Source: CALBPI01 sp039821645 (lineage in GTDB: Bacteria; Pseudomonadota; Gammaproteobacteria; Steroidobacterales; Woeseiaceae). Taken from it: a stretch of DNA of 64,000 nt. A program made the translations under genes and the position numbers. This document shows, piece by piece, positions 35,206 to 44,286 of this stretch. Location: NCBI GenBank assembly GCA_039821645.1, contig JBCBNU010000005.1:1-64000 (forward strand). The letters are read 5' to 3'. Below the pieces are notes generated by a model that was given only the letters and a program-made list of their open reading frames with translations, searched no databases and was not told where the DNA came from. Numbering within the stretch: the first letter of the stretch is position 1; every line of letters starts with the position of its first letter.

Positions 35206-36333
35206 CTACAACGTTTCGAGATCCGCAGGAATCAACACACGATTGATCGTGCTAACGAACCCGTTTGCGGCACGGAAGTTCTTGCGCGCAACCAACGAGA
35301 TGCGTGGGTCCCTGAAGCTATCGTCCTGATCTACCAGTGCACGTGTTTGCGCTTCGGGCGTGATCGTCGGACCAGCGAGTGTATCCAGCGACTCCGCGGT
35401 GATGATTGACTTCACGGGCAGTGCCTCCGGCAGCACGTGATAGAGCAGCACGGTCCGTAGCAATGGCACAGGATCGCCGCCACCGAGCGTTGTCAGGGCT
35501 TCCACGATGACGCCGAATGCTTCAGCCTCATCGCTGCCGCGGTATCCGAGATTTCGGGCCAGGCGGATGAATGCGAGGTCGTTCGGCGCCAGCACAGTGA
35601 GTGATGCCTCGCGATCGGCAACCGCGCCCACCAAATCGGCAGTCTGCAGTGCGGTCAACAACAAATCGAAGTCTTTGGGGTTATGGTCGAAATCACCGCC
35701 GCTCGCAGCAACGATGTCGGCAATACTCGGCAACTCATCCGCAACGGTGTTGTCAATATCCAACGGGATCAAGACACGCGAGATCGGGTTGATGATGCCA
35801 TTGCTGGCTTCGATACCGCCGGTGCGCAAGCGCAGGAATGGGTCACGAATATCGGGGTCGTTGTCGATCAGGCGACGACCGTTCGTGACAATGGTGGCAC
35901 CGAGAGCCGTCTCGATAATGCGCGTCGACGCAATTTCTTCAGAGGGCCGACCCACTGGCAAGACGTGGTAGAGCAGGATATCCCGCAATACGGGAATCGG
36001 CTCACCGTCACCGAGCACTGTCAGGGCGCCAACGATCGCAGCGAACGCACCTGACTCCTGATTTCCCTTGTAGCCGAGATCTCTTGCCAGCCGCAGGAAC
36101 GCGCGGTCATCGGGCGCCAGCACTGTGAAATCGGCTGTGGTGTCAGCCAGCACGCCTTCGAGCTCAGCCGCCAATACGGCATTCAGCAAGATATCAAAAT
36201 CGTTGAGGTTTCTGTCGAACTCGCCGCCGCTCGCGACGACGACGTCCGTAATTGTCTGGGCTTTTGCATCTTGTGCTGAAAACCCAAGCCCAAGTGCCAA
36301 GCCTGCTGCCAGGCCGATGATCGCTCTTTTCAT
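35206..36333 (-). CDS. Secreted protein with two fasciclin (FAS1) domains
   Basis: A 375-residue protein. A signal peptide ends near residue 25 (AKAQ), followed by two FAS1 repeats at about residues 27-193 and 205-372. Each contains the FAS1 H1/H2-like blocks: FTVLAPDDRAFLRLARDLGYKG and LRDILLYHVLP in the first, LTVLAPNDLAFIRLARNLGYRG and LRTVLLYHVLP in the second. Bacterial FAS1 proteins take part in cell adhesion or surface attachment. The two repeats are clearly homologous to each other, so an internal duplication gave the present length. Confidence 0.92.
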   Translation of the reverse strand: MKRAIIGLAAGLALGLGFSAQDAKAQTITDVVVASGGEFDRNLNDFDILLNAVLAAELEGVLADTTADFTVLAPDDRAFLRLARDLGYKGNQESGAFAAIVGALTVLGDGEPIPVLRDILLYHVLPVGRPSEEIASTRIIETALGATIVTNGRRLIDNDPDIRDPFLRLRTGGIEASNGIINPISRVLIPLDIDNTVADELPSIADIVAASGGDFDHNPKDFDLLLTALQTADLVGAVADREASLTVLAPNDLAFIRLARNLGYRGSDEAEAFGVIVEALTTLGGGDPVPLLRTVLLYHVLPEALPVKSIITAESLDTLAGPTITPEAQTRALVDQDDSFRDPRISLVARKNFRAANGFVSTINRVLIPADLETL

Positions 36334-36473
36334 AAATTCCTCCCACTGGATTGTGTGTTGAGTTCAGCAAAAAATTCGACATCTCTCGGCACTCGGATTC
36401 ACGTACCAAATGAACTTTTTGTGACAGCCCGAACTTGGCTATCATGCGGGCCTTACAAACAAGGACCTTGCTC

Positions 36474-36926
36474 ATGGCGTACTGGCTAATGAAATCCGAA
36501 CCTGATGGTTACAGCATTGACGATCTCCAGCGCGACCAACGTGAGCCTTGGGATGGGATTCGAAACTATCAGGCCAGGAACTTCATGCGTGATGAGATGA
36601 AGGTCGGCGATCAGGCGTTCTTCTATCACTCGAGTTGTGCGGAGCCCGGTGTCGTGGGACTCATGTCGATTGTCAGTGAACCCTATGACGATCCGACGCA
36701 GTTCGATCCAGAAGCGAAATACTACGACCCGAAATCCACTCCGGATAAGCCGCGCTGGCAGCTCGTTGATGTGCAGTTCGAGCAGAAATTCGAACGCACG
36801 ATTTCGCTGGCCGAGCTAAAGATGAATCCCAAGCTGGAAGGTATGCGATTGCTCCAGCGCGGCAATCGGCTCTCGATACTGCCGGTTACCGCTGCTCACT
36901 GGAAAGCAATCCTGAAAATGCTCTGA
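36474..36926 (+). CDS. EVE domain protein
   Basis: A 150-residue EVE-domain protein. AYWLMKSEPDGYSIDDLQRDQREPWDGIRNYQARNFM and VGDQAFFYHSS are its signature, followed by GVVGLMSIVSEPY and LLQRGNRLSILPV. EVE domains have a PUA-like fold that reads modified bases in DNA or RNA, as does THYN1. The start at 36474 has AAGGA upstream. Position gives no partner: neighbours are a fasciclin protein and a protease. Confidence 0.9.
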   Translation: MAYWLMKSEPDGYSIDDLQRDQREPWDGIRNYQARNFMRDEMKVGDQAFFYHSSCAEPGVVGLMSIVSEPYDDPTQFDPEAKYYDPKSTPDKPRWQLVDVQFEQKFERTISLAELKMNPKLEGMRLLQRGNRLSILPVTAAHWKAILKML

Positions 36927-36928
36927 AG

Positions 36929-39184
36929 TCAGGAAGACTCCGGAACGTCGACTGAGACTTTATCCAAGCCGAAAATTTTGAGTGCGAACGCGTAGTTGTG
37001 GGCCCGCTCTTTCAGACGTTCGAAACGGGCGGCAGATCCGGAGTGCCCGGCACCCATGTTCATCTTCAGGAAGAACGGCCCACCTTTAGCCTCGTCGCGC
37101 ATTCTCGACACCCACTTGGTGGGCTCCCAATACGTGACCCGATAGTCTGCCACACCACCGGTCGCAAGCACCGGCGGGTATTCGATATCGCCGCGAATAT
37201 TGTCGTACGGTGAGTAGGCAGCGATGTTCGCGTACGCCTCCGCACTGTTGATGGGGTCGCCCCACTCCACCCACTCCGGCGGCGTCAGCGGCAGGCTCGC
37301 GTCCGAAATCGTGTTGATGACGTCGACGAACGGCACCGCAGCAATCACACCACCGAAAAGGTCGGGGCGGAGATTCAATGTGGCACCAACCAGCAAACCA
37401 CCAGCGGAACCGCCATAGATCACGGTCTCACCCTTTTTGCCGTAACCCATTTCCTGCAGCGTTTCTGCTGCGCTCGCAAAGTCGCTGAAAGTGTTTTTCT
37501 TCTTGTCGAGCTTGCCATCCAAATACCACTGACGGCCCATCGCAGCGCCGCCACGGATATGTGCAGTCGCGTAGATCACACCTCGGTCAACGACGGACAG
37601 AACACTGGTGCTGAACGATGCCTGCATGGTGGCGCCGTAACTGCCGTAGCCATACAAAAGCAGTGGTGCAGTACCGTCAACGGCGGTTTCCTTGAGACGC
37701 AAGACTGTGACGGGCACCTTCGCGCCATCATCGGCATCAATGAACAAGCGCTCAACCATGTAAAGGTCTGGGTCATGACCGCTGGGAATCTCTTGCGTCT
37801 TGCGCAGTTCACGCTCGCGTGATTTCAGATCGAAATCGAATATTTGTGTTGGTGTCGATGGTGACTCGTACGAAAAGCGCAGATTGGCGGTGTCGTATTC
37901 GTAGCCAGAAGAAATGCCCGCGTCGTAGGCCGCTTCTTCAAACTCGATATCGTATTCCTTGTCGCGCGCGTAATCTGACACAACAATATGCGGCAACGCG
38001 TTGCGGCGTTCCAGGCGAACGATGTAGTCCTTGTAGGGAATGAAATCGACCAGGTAGGTGCCCGCACGGTGCGGGAGCCAGTCTTCCCACTGGTCTCGAC
38101 CTGGGTTGTCGATCGGTGCGGTGACTATTTTGAAGTCGATCGCGCCATCCGCGTTGGTGGTCATAACGAAGTTGTCGCCATGATGCTCAACGTAGTAGAG
38201 CTGGTCGTCCAGACGCGGGGCGATGAGCGTCGGCTTAGTACCCGGCTCGGCATCGAGTTCGAGATATCGGTACTCGGTTGATGTGCTCTTGGCGCTACCG
38301 ATCAGCAGGAATCGACCGCTTTGCGTCTCGCCTGTGAACAGGAAGTAGCTGTCATCTGGCTCCTCGTAGACCAGTAGGTCTTCGCTCTGCTCCGTGCCGA
38401 GTACGTGATGCTTAACGCGTTTTGGGCGCTGGTTGTCGTCGCGCTCAACGTAGAAGAACGACTTGGAATCGGCTGCCCAAATTACATCACCATCGGTCGA
38501 CCCAAGGGTCTCGGGAAACTCCTCGCCCGTCTCGATGTCACGAACGCGAATATCGTAGTACTCCGATCCCGTTCGATCGATGCTGTAGGCAACTAACTTA
38601 TGATCGCGACTGTGATCGACTGAAGAAATCCGGAAAAACTCGCTATCACCTGACTCACTGTCGCCGTCGAACAGGATGGTCTCGTCGCCACCATCACGCG
38701 GAATACGGTAGTAGATCGGATAGTTCCCGCCCTCACGATACTTCACCGCGTACGCGAACGGACCATCCGCACTCGGTACCGAGCTGTCGTCTTCCTTAAT
38801 GCGGCCACGCATCTCTTCGAAAAGCTGTTCACGCAAATCTGCAAGATCATCCGTTGCCGCTTCATAGAACTGATTTTCCGCGTCGAGATGAGACTTGATG
38901 TCGTCGTCGAGCGTATCCGGATCGCGCAAGACCTCCTGCCACTCGGGGTCGCGCATCCAGGCATACGGATCGACCCGTTCGATGCCGTGCTGTTCGATCG
39001 TAAGCGGTCGTTTTTCGGCTATCGGCGCCTCGGCAGCCAGAGAATCAAAGGGATTGGTCTTGGTGTCGGTCATAGCGGTTGCTTCTGTGGCTGACTGACC
39101 GGCATCACTGCTATCGCCGCCGCAGGCGACAAGTAAGGCTGAGAAAGCTACGCCGATGAAGCGGCGAAAGTTCGTGACTTGCAT
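36929..39184 (-). CDS. S9A oligopeptidase B-like protease, lipoprotein
   Basis: A 751-residue protein with a lipoprotein signal (LLVAC near residue 21). A beta-propeller (about 70-440) precedes the alpha/beta-hydrolase domain (about 460-745). The nucleophile motif GGSAGGLLVG, the Asp motif ATGGVADYRV and the His in MGAGHSG complete the triad. HGIERVDPYAWMRD near the N-terminus is the oligopeptidase B start. The normal enzyme is cytoplasmic, so the lipobox suggests a periplasmic form that cuts short peptides after basic residues. Length agrees with the family. Confidence 0.9.
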   Translation of the reverse strand: MQVTNFRRFIGVAFSALLVACGGDSSDAGQSATEATAMTDTKTNPFDSLAAEAPIAEKRPLTIEQHGIERVDPYAWMRDPEWQEVLRDPDTLDDDIKSHLDAENQFYEAATDDLADLREQLFEEMRGRIKEDDSSVPSADGPFAYAVKYREGGNYPIYYRIPRDGGDETILFDGDSESGDSEFFRISSVDHSRDHKLVAYSIDRTGSEYYDIRVRDIETGEEFPETLGSTDGDVIWAADSKSFFYVERDDNQRPKRVKHHVLGTEQSEDLLVYEEPDDSYFLFTGETQSGRFLLIGSAKSTSTEYRYLELDAEPGTKPTLIAPRLDDQLYYVEHHGDNFVMTTNADGAIDFKIVTAPIDNPGRDQWEDWLPHRAGTYLVDFIPYKDYIVRLERRNALPHIVVSDYARDKEYDIEFEEAAYDAGISSGYEYDTANLRFSYESPSTPTQIFDFDLKSRERELRKTQEIPSGHDPDLYMVERLFIDADDGAKVPVTVLRLKETAVDGTAPLLLYGYGSYGATMQASFSTSVLSVVDRGVIYATAHIRGGAAMGRQWYLDGKLDKKKNTFSDFASAAETLQEMGYGKKGETVIYGGSAGGLLVGATLNLRPDLFGGVIAAVPFVDVINTISDASLPLTPPEWVEWGDPINSAEAYANIAAYSPYDNIRGDIEYPPVLATGGVADYRVTYWEPTKWVSRMRDEAKGGPFFLKMNMGAGHSGSAARFERLKERAHNYAFALKIFGLDKVSVDVPESS

Positions 39185-39282
39185 GACGGCTCCCGATCAA
39201 AAGGAACCGTCGATTGTGCCGGGACGGTCAGACTTTGCAACCGTCCCGACGCATTATTCGCAGACTCGTTGCGACGCCTATC

Positions 39283-41265
39283 TCAGACCCGACGTCGACG
39301 GACGAGCAGCCCTGCGAACAGTGCCAACAACCATGACATGGCACCGCCACCACCGCCACCGCCGCCGGTGCTCGAAGGCGGAGGCGCGGCCGCGGTGTTA
39401 ATCGTCACGGTCGCCGCGCTGGTGTTGTTCGCCGTATTGATATCGGTCGTCGAGGTGGTTGCCTCGGCCGCAATCGAGCGACTGCCGGTTTGGCCGCTGG
39501 TGACACCCAGATCGATCGTTGTCTGAGCCGAGGCACCGACTGTTTGAGCAGTACACGTAGCGACGCCCATGTCCAGAACACAGCTACCCACACCCGACCA
39601 GCTTGCGCTGTCGATGGTCAAGCCACTATCGGGCGTCAGTACCACCACCACATCGTCGGCCACGTCATCACTGAGGTTATTCACCTGCAAGGGGACGTCA
39701 GCTGTCGTCGTGGTGGTCGCTGTCGCGCTGCCACCATTGACGTCGATGTCGACCGCAGCTTCAAAAACGACACGACTGGTCGCCGCATTATTGCCAGCGT
39801 TCGTGTCTTCCGTGCTAGAGACGGTTACGCCAATATCTCGAATACCGCCAGTGCTCGCTTGAACCTGAATCGTGACGTCGAACGATGCGGTTGACGCAAG
39901 CACATTGAGAGTGCACTGAGCCGCAGTGGCTGAGCTGGTGCAATCGCCAACGGTTGATGACACTGACTGCAACACAAGGTCGCTCGGGATAGGAATGTCC
40001 ACCACGATGTTGGTGACGGGCTCAGTACCCTCATTCAGCACCGTGAACGCGGTCGTCACAGGCGTGTCGGCCAGTACACCTAGTGGGTCTGGCTGAGCGC
40101 TGATGGAAATTTCCGCCAATGCCAAGGTGCGGATGCAAGATGCTGCCGCTGCAGCGTTCTGTACAAGGTTGAGCGTGCACGGCGAAAACGTCGTGTTGCT
40201 TGCAACCCGCGGCGCCATCAGGAACGTCTCGGGTTCGGATTCGCAAACGGATCCGTCTTCGCCATCGTGTTCTGCCGAGAAGTTATGGCCGAATTCGTGG
40301 GCTGCAATGATCGCATCCGTAGCAGCACCGAACGTCGACTGTGTTAGGCCCACGCCAAAGTTTCGGCCACCGGTACCGCGGAACTGAAAACACACAACGT
40401 CAAGAAAAGCGATGCCCGCTGTCGTGCCATCGAGGTTGCGTCCCGTGAACAAATGCGTGAGACCCTGACCTTCACGCTGCGGCGTGCTCGCGCGGAACAC
40501 AGCGACTTCGTCCAAGAGATCACCCGCATCGGTCTGGTCTGTGAATGGATCGTTCGGACCCGTCAGAATTTCGAGTTGAGCGACGTTGAATTGCAGCTGG
40601 AGCTGGTCGCTGTAGATACCGTCCACGGTGTTCATTCTGGCGAGCACGGCGCCTTGTGGGTCAGCGTTGTTGGCCGCCAGGTCGGCGAACGAGGTGTCCG
40701 CGACGACGCCGATATCAATCTGTCGGGTCGCGCCAAGTGCTCGTCCAACCGGCGGCTGTTTGACCTCAAGCGTTCTCTTGAGGTCGCCAATCAGTTCCGC
40801 CGCGGTATGGGTTGTTTCGTGAACCGGGCATGCCAAAGCGCCCTCAGCGAACTCAAGATCCTCAACACGGAAAACGATGGGCGTATCTGAGCCGCCGTGC
40901 TTTTCAATGGCGTAGAGGTGCTCGCCATCCGAAATCATGCCCTGCGGCGCACCGTCGATATAACTGATGCGTGCCCAGCTGTTATCGATGCCTTCTAGCT
41001 TGCCTTTCCAGGCGACGAAGCTCGAGCCGCCGTTCTGGCGTTGCAAAGACAACGATCGGTTAGGGGTCAGTGAAACGTCGAATCGCTTTCCAAAGGCATC
41101 GAATTGCAGCCGTCTGCTGTCCGGAGCGCCACCTACCGCGAGGCGCTCGGGCGGCTCGATCAATTGTAGGGGTTCGGAGTATTTGACTGTCACAGGCGAC
41201 ACGGGCTCAGCGGCGACAGCCGCACTGGCCAACATGCCGGCGAGGACAATAATTCGTTTCAACAT
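39283..41265 (-). CDS. Secreted M12-type metalloprotease with GlyGly-CTERM sorting tail
   Basis: A 660-residue exported protein (start 41265; an ATG at 41277 is equally possible). A signal peptide of about 20 residues is followed by a propeptide-like region and then a catalytic domain with HEFGHNFSAEHD, the HExxHxxxxxH zinc motif of M12/reprolysin-like enzymes. Two DUF11-like repeats at about 385-500 and 505-620 follow. The C-terminus is a glycine-serine run, MSWLLALFAGLL and RRRR, the GlyGly-CTERM sorting signal cut by a rhombosortase. Location: surface or secreted. The 3' part is rich in threonine and serine. Confidence 0.88.
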   Translation of the reverse strand: MLKRIIVLAGMLASAAVAAEPVSPVTVKYSEPLQLIEPPERLAVGGAPDSRRLQFDAFGKRFDVSLTPNRSLSLQRQNGGSSFVAWKGKLEGIDNSWARISYIDGAPQGMISDGEHLYAIEKHGGSDTPIVFRVEDLEFAEGALACPVHETTHTAAELIGDLKRTLEVKQPPVGRALGATRQIDIGVVADTSFADLAANNADPQGAVLARMNTVDGIYSDQLQLQFNVAQLEILTGPNDPFTDQTDAGDLLDEVAVFRASTPQREGQGLTHLFTGRNLDGTTAGIAFLDVVCFQFRGTGGRNFGVGLTQSTFGAATDAIIAAHEFGHNFSAEHDGEDGSVCESEPETFLMAPRVASNTTFSPCTLNLVQNAAAAASCIRTLALAEISISAQPDPLGVLADTPVTTAFTVLNEGTEPVTNIVVDIPIPSDLVLQSVSSTVGDCTSSATAAQCTLNVLASTASFDVTIQVQASTGGIRDIGVTVSSTEDTNAGNNAATSRVVFEAAVDIDVNGGSATATTTTTADVPLQVNNLSDDVADDVVVVLTPDSGLTIDSASWSGVGSCVLDMGVATCTAQTVGASAQTTIDLGVTSGQTGSRSIAAEATTSTTDINTANNTSAATVTINTAAAPPPSSTGGGGGGGGAMSWLLALFAGLLVRRRRV

Positions 41266-41394
41266 CTGCTCAACCATCGTGAGTTAAATCATTAGACGTA
41301 ATACATACCACGCAGTTCACAGTGAACCACAAGACGTGCGTCTCATTTGTCGACTCGACGAAAACTAGACTGGTGAACGGATTGGAAGCCCGAC

Positions 41395-41808
41395 CTAGTT
41401 TCCGGGGGCGCCCTCTTGCTGCAATGCGCAATCCGGTACCGCATCGCCACCAGCAACGGCGGCGTGATCTTCTTGAGTCAAGAGATAGCGATCACCGTCG
41501 TCCTCAAAACTCACAAAAGTACCGACAACCGCTCCGGATTCGTCCACAAACCGCATCATCGTGTCATCGATTTCAATGGTTCCTGTGCGGGGATAGCCCG
41601 GGTTTGCGTCAATCTCATTGCCTTTATTATCGACGCGACGTGTGTCTGTAAACCGGTCCCAGGTAAAGCGATCACCGTTCACAGCAATTCGATCTCCGGA
41701 ATAAGCCGCACAGACTGGGCTGTAGGTTACTGTGCTGGCACAACCACTGAGCAGCGCAAAACTCGCTGAAATCGCAATATATCTGTACATAACCTGAGTA
41801 TCGGTCAT
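41395..41808 (-). CDS. Small lipoprotein, META/lipocalin-like
   Basis: A 137-residue protein with a lipoprotein signal ending in ALLSGC. The mature domain (about 110 residues) has a repeated strand pattern, including VNGDRFTWDRFTDTRR and GTIEIDDTMMRFVDESG, like a small beta-barrel. The start at 41808 has GGGAG a few bases upstream. No function is evident. Confidence 0.62.
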   Translation of the reverse strand: MTDTQVMYRYIAISASFALLSGCASTVTYSPVCAAYSGDRIAVNGDRFTWDRFTDTRRVDNKGNEIDANPGYPRTGTIEIDDTMMRFVDESGAVVGTFVSFEDDGDRYLLTQEDHAAVAGGDAVPDCALQQEGAPGN

Positions 41809-41958
41809 GCTACTCCCTGTCGCTAAAGACCTACGTCACATAAGTATGGCCGCTGCCAGGTACCGCGAGTCAAGGAACTCGAATTTATTTGGTCACCTGC
41901 ATCTGTTTGGCGGTGTCATCCGTCTATCTAGGTAGGAATACAAAAACAGGACTAGAAG

Positions 41959-42339
41959 ATGGGCGATATCGGCGCCTTCGGATTTTGGTTTTGCATCGCG
42001 GCAGCCGTTGTTGGCGGCATTTGGTAAGACGCAAAAGAGAAAGAATCCAAGCAGGAAACCCTACGGCGAGTCGTTGAGAGCGGGCAGGATATTGACGTAG
42101 CGTTGATCGAAAAGATGCTCGGCGAGGCCCAAGGCAACCGCAACGTAGCCCGTGATTTGCGAATCGCTACTCTCATCATGATCGGCGTTTCAGCGGGCAT
42201 GTTTGTATTCAGCCTATTCCTCGGTGTTGCATCGCCGGAGGGACGAGCGGTCTTGATGGGTGTTTCCGGCCTTGTGATTTGCACCGCTGGCGGGCTTTGG
42301 GCCGCCGCACGGTACCTTGAGCGAGAAAGCACCGAATAG
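41959..42339 (+). pseudogene. DUF6249-like membrane protein with in-frame TAA
   Basis: The frame from the ATG at 41959 encodes MGDIGAFGFWFCIAAAVVGGIW, then TAA at 42025, then continues in the same frame with DAKEKESKQETLRRVVESGQDID and two further transmembrane helices (LRIATLIMIGVSAGMFVFSLFLG and AVLMGVSGLVICTAGGLWAAA). A Tyr codon is expected at the stop, since related proteins have IWxDAKEK-type sequence after the first helix. The pattern matches DUF6249 membrane proteins, which are encoded beside ECF sigma genes. A shorter product from an internal start is conceivable but would lack the first helix. Confidence 0.72.
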
Positions 42340-42351
42340 CGACTCGCATTG

Positions 42352-42654
42352 ATGTCCGATGCACCTGCCTCTTACGTCGAAGGGCCCGAGGCGCTGATCG
42401 TGAGTTTGGCCGCGAGAGGCGACCGCGACGCGTTCACCGAACTGGTGCGGCGCAGGCAACCCTGGCTAAGGACGCTGATGCGCCGCTTTTCTGGCGATCT
42501 CGTGCTCGCCGGTGATTTGGCCCAGCGCGTCTTTCTTTCGCATCCGGAGATTGCCGCGCTGACTAAGCTGCTGCTCGGTACCATCAAATCGCACATCCGG
42601 CGCGGCAGTCTTGAACTGCGCAAGCTGCTCGATGATTACGGGGCGACACAATGA
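42352..42654 (+). pseudogene. ECF sigma factor with internal deletion
   Basis: The 100 codons begin like an ECF sigma factor, with ALIVSLAARGDRDAFTELVRRRQPWLRTLMRRFSGD and DLAQRVF of region 2. They then jump directly to LSHPEIAALTKLLLGTIKSHIRRGSLELRKLL, which is the helix-turn-helix of region 4. The rest of region 2 and the region 4 N-terminus, about 70 residues, are missing without a frame change. Intact relatives are about 170-180 residues. Its stop overlaps the next ATG by four bases. A sigma factor lacking the -10 recognition part cannot work normally, but the protein might still bind DNA or RNA polymerase. Confidence 0.8.
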
Positions 42655-42998
42655 CCGAACGACGGGATACCAGGCTGGAGGCTTTGTTCGCCGACACCGA
42701 GCATGCGCCACCCGACCCCAAATTTACGCACAGCGTCACCCGCGAGATTCAGCGGCCGCGTTGGAAGGTTTACGCAATTCGTGCCTCGGTCATAGTGATG
42801 ATCGGCGTATTGGAGCTTGTTCTCGAATCACCCTTGCAACAATCGCTTGGCACCGCGGCGGATTTGCTCAGTAAACCGGTGATCGCGGTAGAAAACGACT
42901 GGATCGAGTTCATTTCAGGCCCGATCAATACTGCAGCAGGCGTGGTTGGTATCGTCCTACTCGGCTTGCACGTATTCATCCGACGTGTGGTGCACTAG
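42651..42998 (+). CDS. Membrane protein, possible anti-sigma factor
   Basis: A 115-residue protein with a charged N-terminus (residues 1-40) and two transmembrane helices at about residues 43-60 and 90-110. In neighbouring genomes this place, directly after an ECF sigma gene with an ATGA overlap, is usually an anti-sigma factor or a small membrane subunit. No zinc-binding anti-sigma motif is present. With the sigma factor deleted, this protein has probably lost its target. Confidence 0.55.
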   Translation: MTERRDTRLEALFADTEHAPPDPKFTHSVTREIQRPRWKVYAIRASVIVMIGVLELVLESPLQQSLGTAADLLSKPVIAVENDWIEFISGPINTAAGVVGIVLLGLHVFIRRVVH

Positions 42999-43074
42999 TC
43001 GGAAAGCGGCCGCCCGCCGCTGGGCGCAATAGCGAGCTATACTCAGCGTTCGATCTTTTGGGGAGGTTCGAACA

Positions 43075-43665
43075 ATGAGAAATGCACTGGCAGGTATTGC
43101 GCTGATAGCACTCACTATGACCGCGTTTGCGGCGCACCACGAAGCTGCAGAAATCGACGAAGCAGAAATGATGGCTGTCATGATGGCGGCAGCAAAGATC
43201 AACGAGCCGCACAAGCAGTTCGCCGAGGCCGTCGGCACTTGGGATGCCGTAATGACGTTCTATATGGGCCCGGACGCAGAGCCCTTGGAAACGACAATGG
43301 TAGTGGAGCGTAGCGTCGAGCTCGGCGGCAGGGTCATGGTTGACCACTGGCGCGGCAACATGATGGGTGCGCCATTCGAAGGCATTAGTCGCACCGGTTA
43401 CGACAATGTGGAACAACAGTACTGGTCGACGTGGACGGATAACATGTCAACGAGTGTATTGATGATGTACGGCAAATTCGACGCGGAGACAGACGCTCTG
43501 GTCATGACCGGAAAGGCGATCAACCCGATGACGAACAACCCCTACATTAACCGGTCTGTTGGCAAATCCGTGTCGCCAGGTGTCGAAGAAATGCAGATGT
43601 ACGAAGATCATGGCGATGGTGAGTACCTCAGCATGAGCTTCACGATAACGAAGCGCGCACCGTAG
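43075..43665 (+). CDS. DUF1579 family protein, exported
   Basis: A 196-residue protein with a signal peptide ending in TAFAAHH. The mature part is the DUF1579 beta-barrel: AVGTWDAVMTFYMGPD, VVERSVELGGRVMVDHWRG and GISRTGYDNVEQQYWSTWTDN are its conserved blocks. The methionine-rich segment EAEMMAVMMAAAK lies before it. Function of the family is unknown. It has GGGGAGG nine bases before ATG. Confidence 0.85.
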   Translation: MRNALAGIALIALTMTAFAAHHEAAEIDEAEMMAVMMAAAKINEPHKQFAEAVGTWDAVMTFYMGPDAEPLETTMVVERSVELGGRVMVDHWRGNMMGAPFEGISRTGYDNVEQQYWSTWTDNMSTSVLMMYGKFDAETDALVMTGKAINPMTNNPYINRSVGKSVSPGVEEMQMYEDHGDGEYLSMSFTITKRAP

Positions 43666-43729
43666 GGGTGGCCTGCCACACAAGATTCGGTAGACTCAAA
43701 GCCGTCGGCACGCTCGCAGGGAATTTGAG

Positions 43730-44158
43730 ATGAGATCAATCAGGACGTTGCTGGAGAAGAAAGGCACTCACGTTTGGTCGATCCGGCCGGAGGCCACGGT
43801 TTTCGAAGCCGTGCAAGAGATGGCGAAAAAAGAGATCGGCGCACTGCCCGTTATGGACGGGGAAGAGCTGGTCGGTATCATTTCGGAACGCGATTACGCA
43901 AGACGCATCATCCTGAAAGAGCGAGCATCGAAAGAGACTCGCGTCGATGAGGTAATGACTCGCAAGGTTGTCTGCGCCAAACCGTCTCAACAGATCGAAG
44001 AGTGTATGGCGATCATGATGAATGGCAAGTTCCGTCATTTGCCAGTCATGGAGGACAAAAAAGTGATCGGTGTCATTTCGCTTCGCGATTTGGTTAAGAC
44101 CGTCATTGCCGAACAACAGTTCACGATCGAGCAACTGGAAAGCTACATAGCAGGCTAA
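43730..44158 (+). CDS. CBS domain pair protein
   Basis: A 142-residue protein made of two CBS domains, with IGALPVMDGEELVGIISERDYARRIIL in the first and FRHLPVMEDKKVIGVISLRDLVKTVI in the second. It has no partner domain, so it is a stand-alone Bateman module that would bind AMP, ATP or a similar nucleotide as an energy sensor. AGGGAA is upstream of the ATG. Its target is unknown. The downstream MFS gene is in the same orientation. Confidence 0.92.
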   Translation: MRSIRTLLEKKGTHVWSIRPEATVFEAVQEMAKKEIGALPVMDGEELVGIISERDYARRIILKERASKETRVDEVMTRKVVCAKPSQQIEECMAIMMNGKFRHLPVMEDKKVIGVISLRDLVKTVIAEQQFTIEQLESYIAG

Positions 44159-44286
44159 TCCTTCACCCGCGCCGCAGGCGATTTTGACGGGGATAGACAA
44201 TCCAAGATTCGGACACTAAACCCGCCGAAGTCCCAGCCGCGCAGGGGGCGTTCGTTTTTCTCGTCATCTCGACTTTCATTGGCTCT

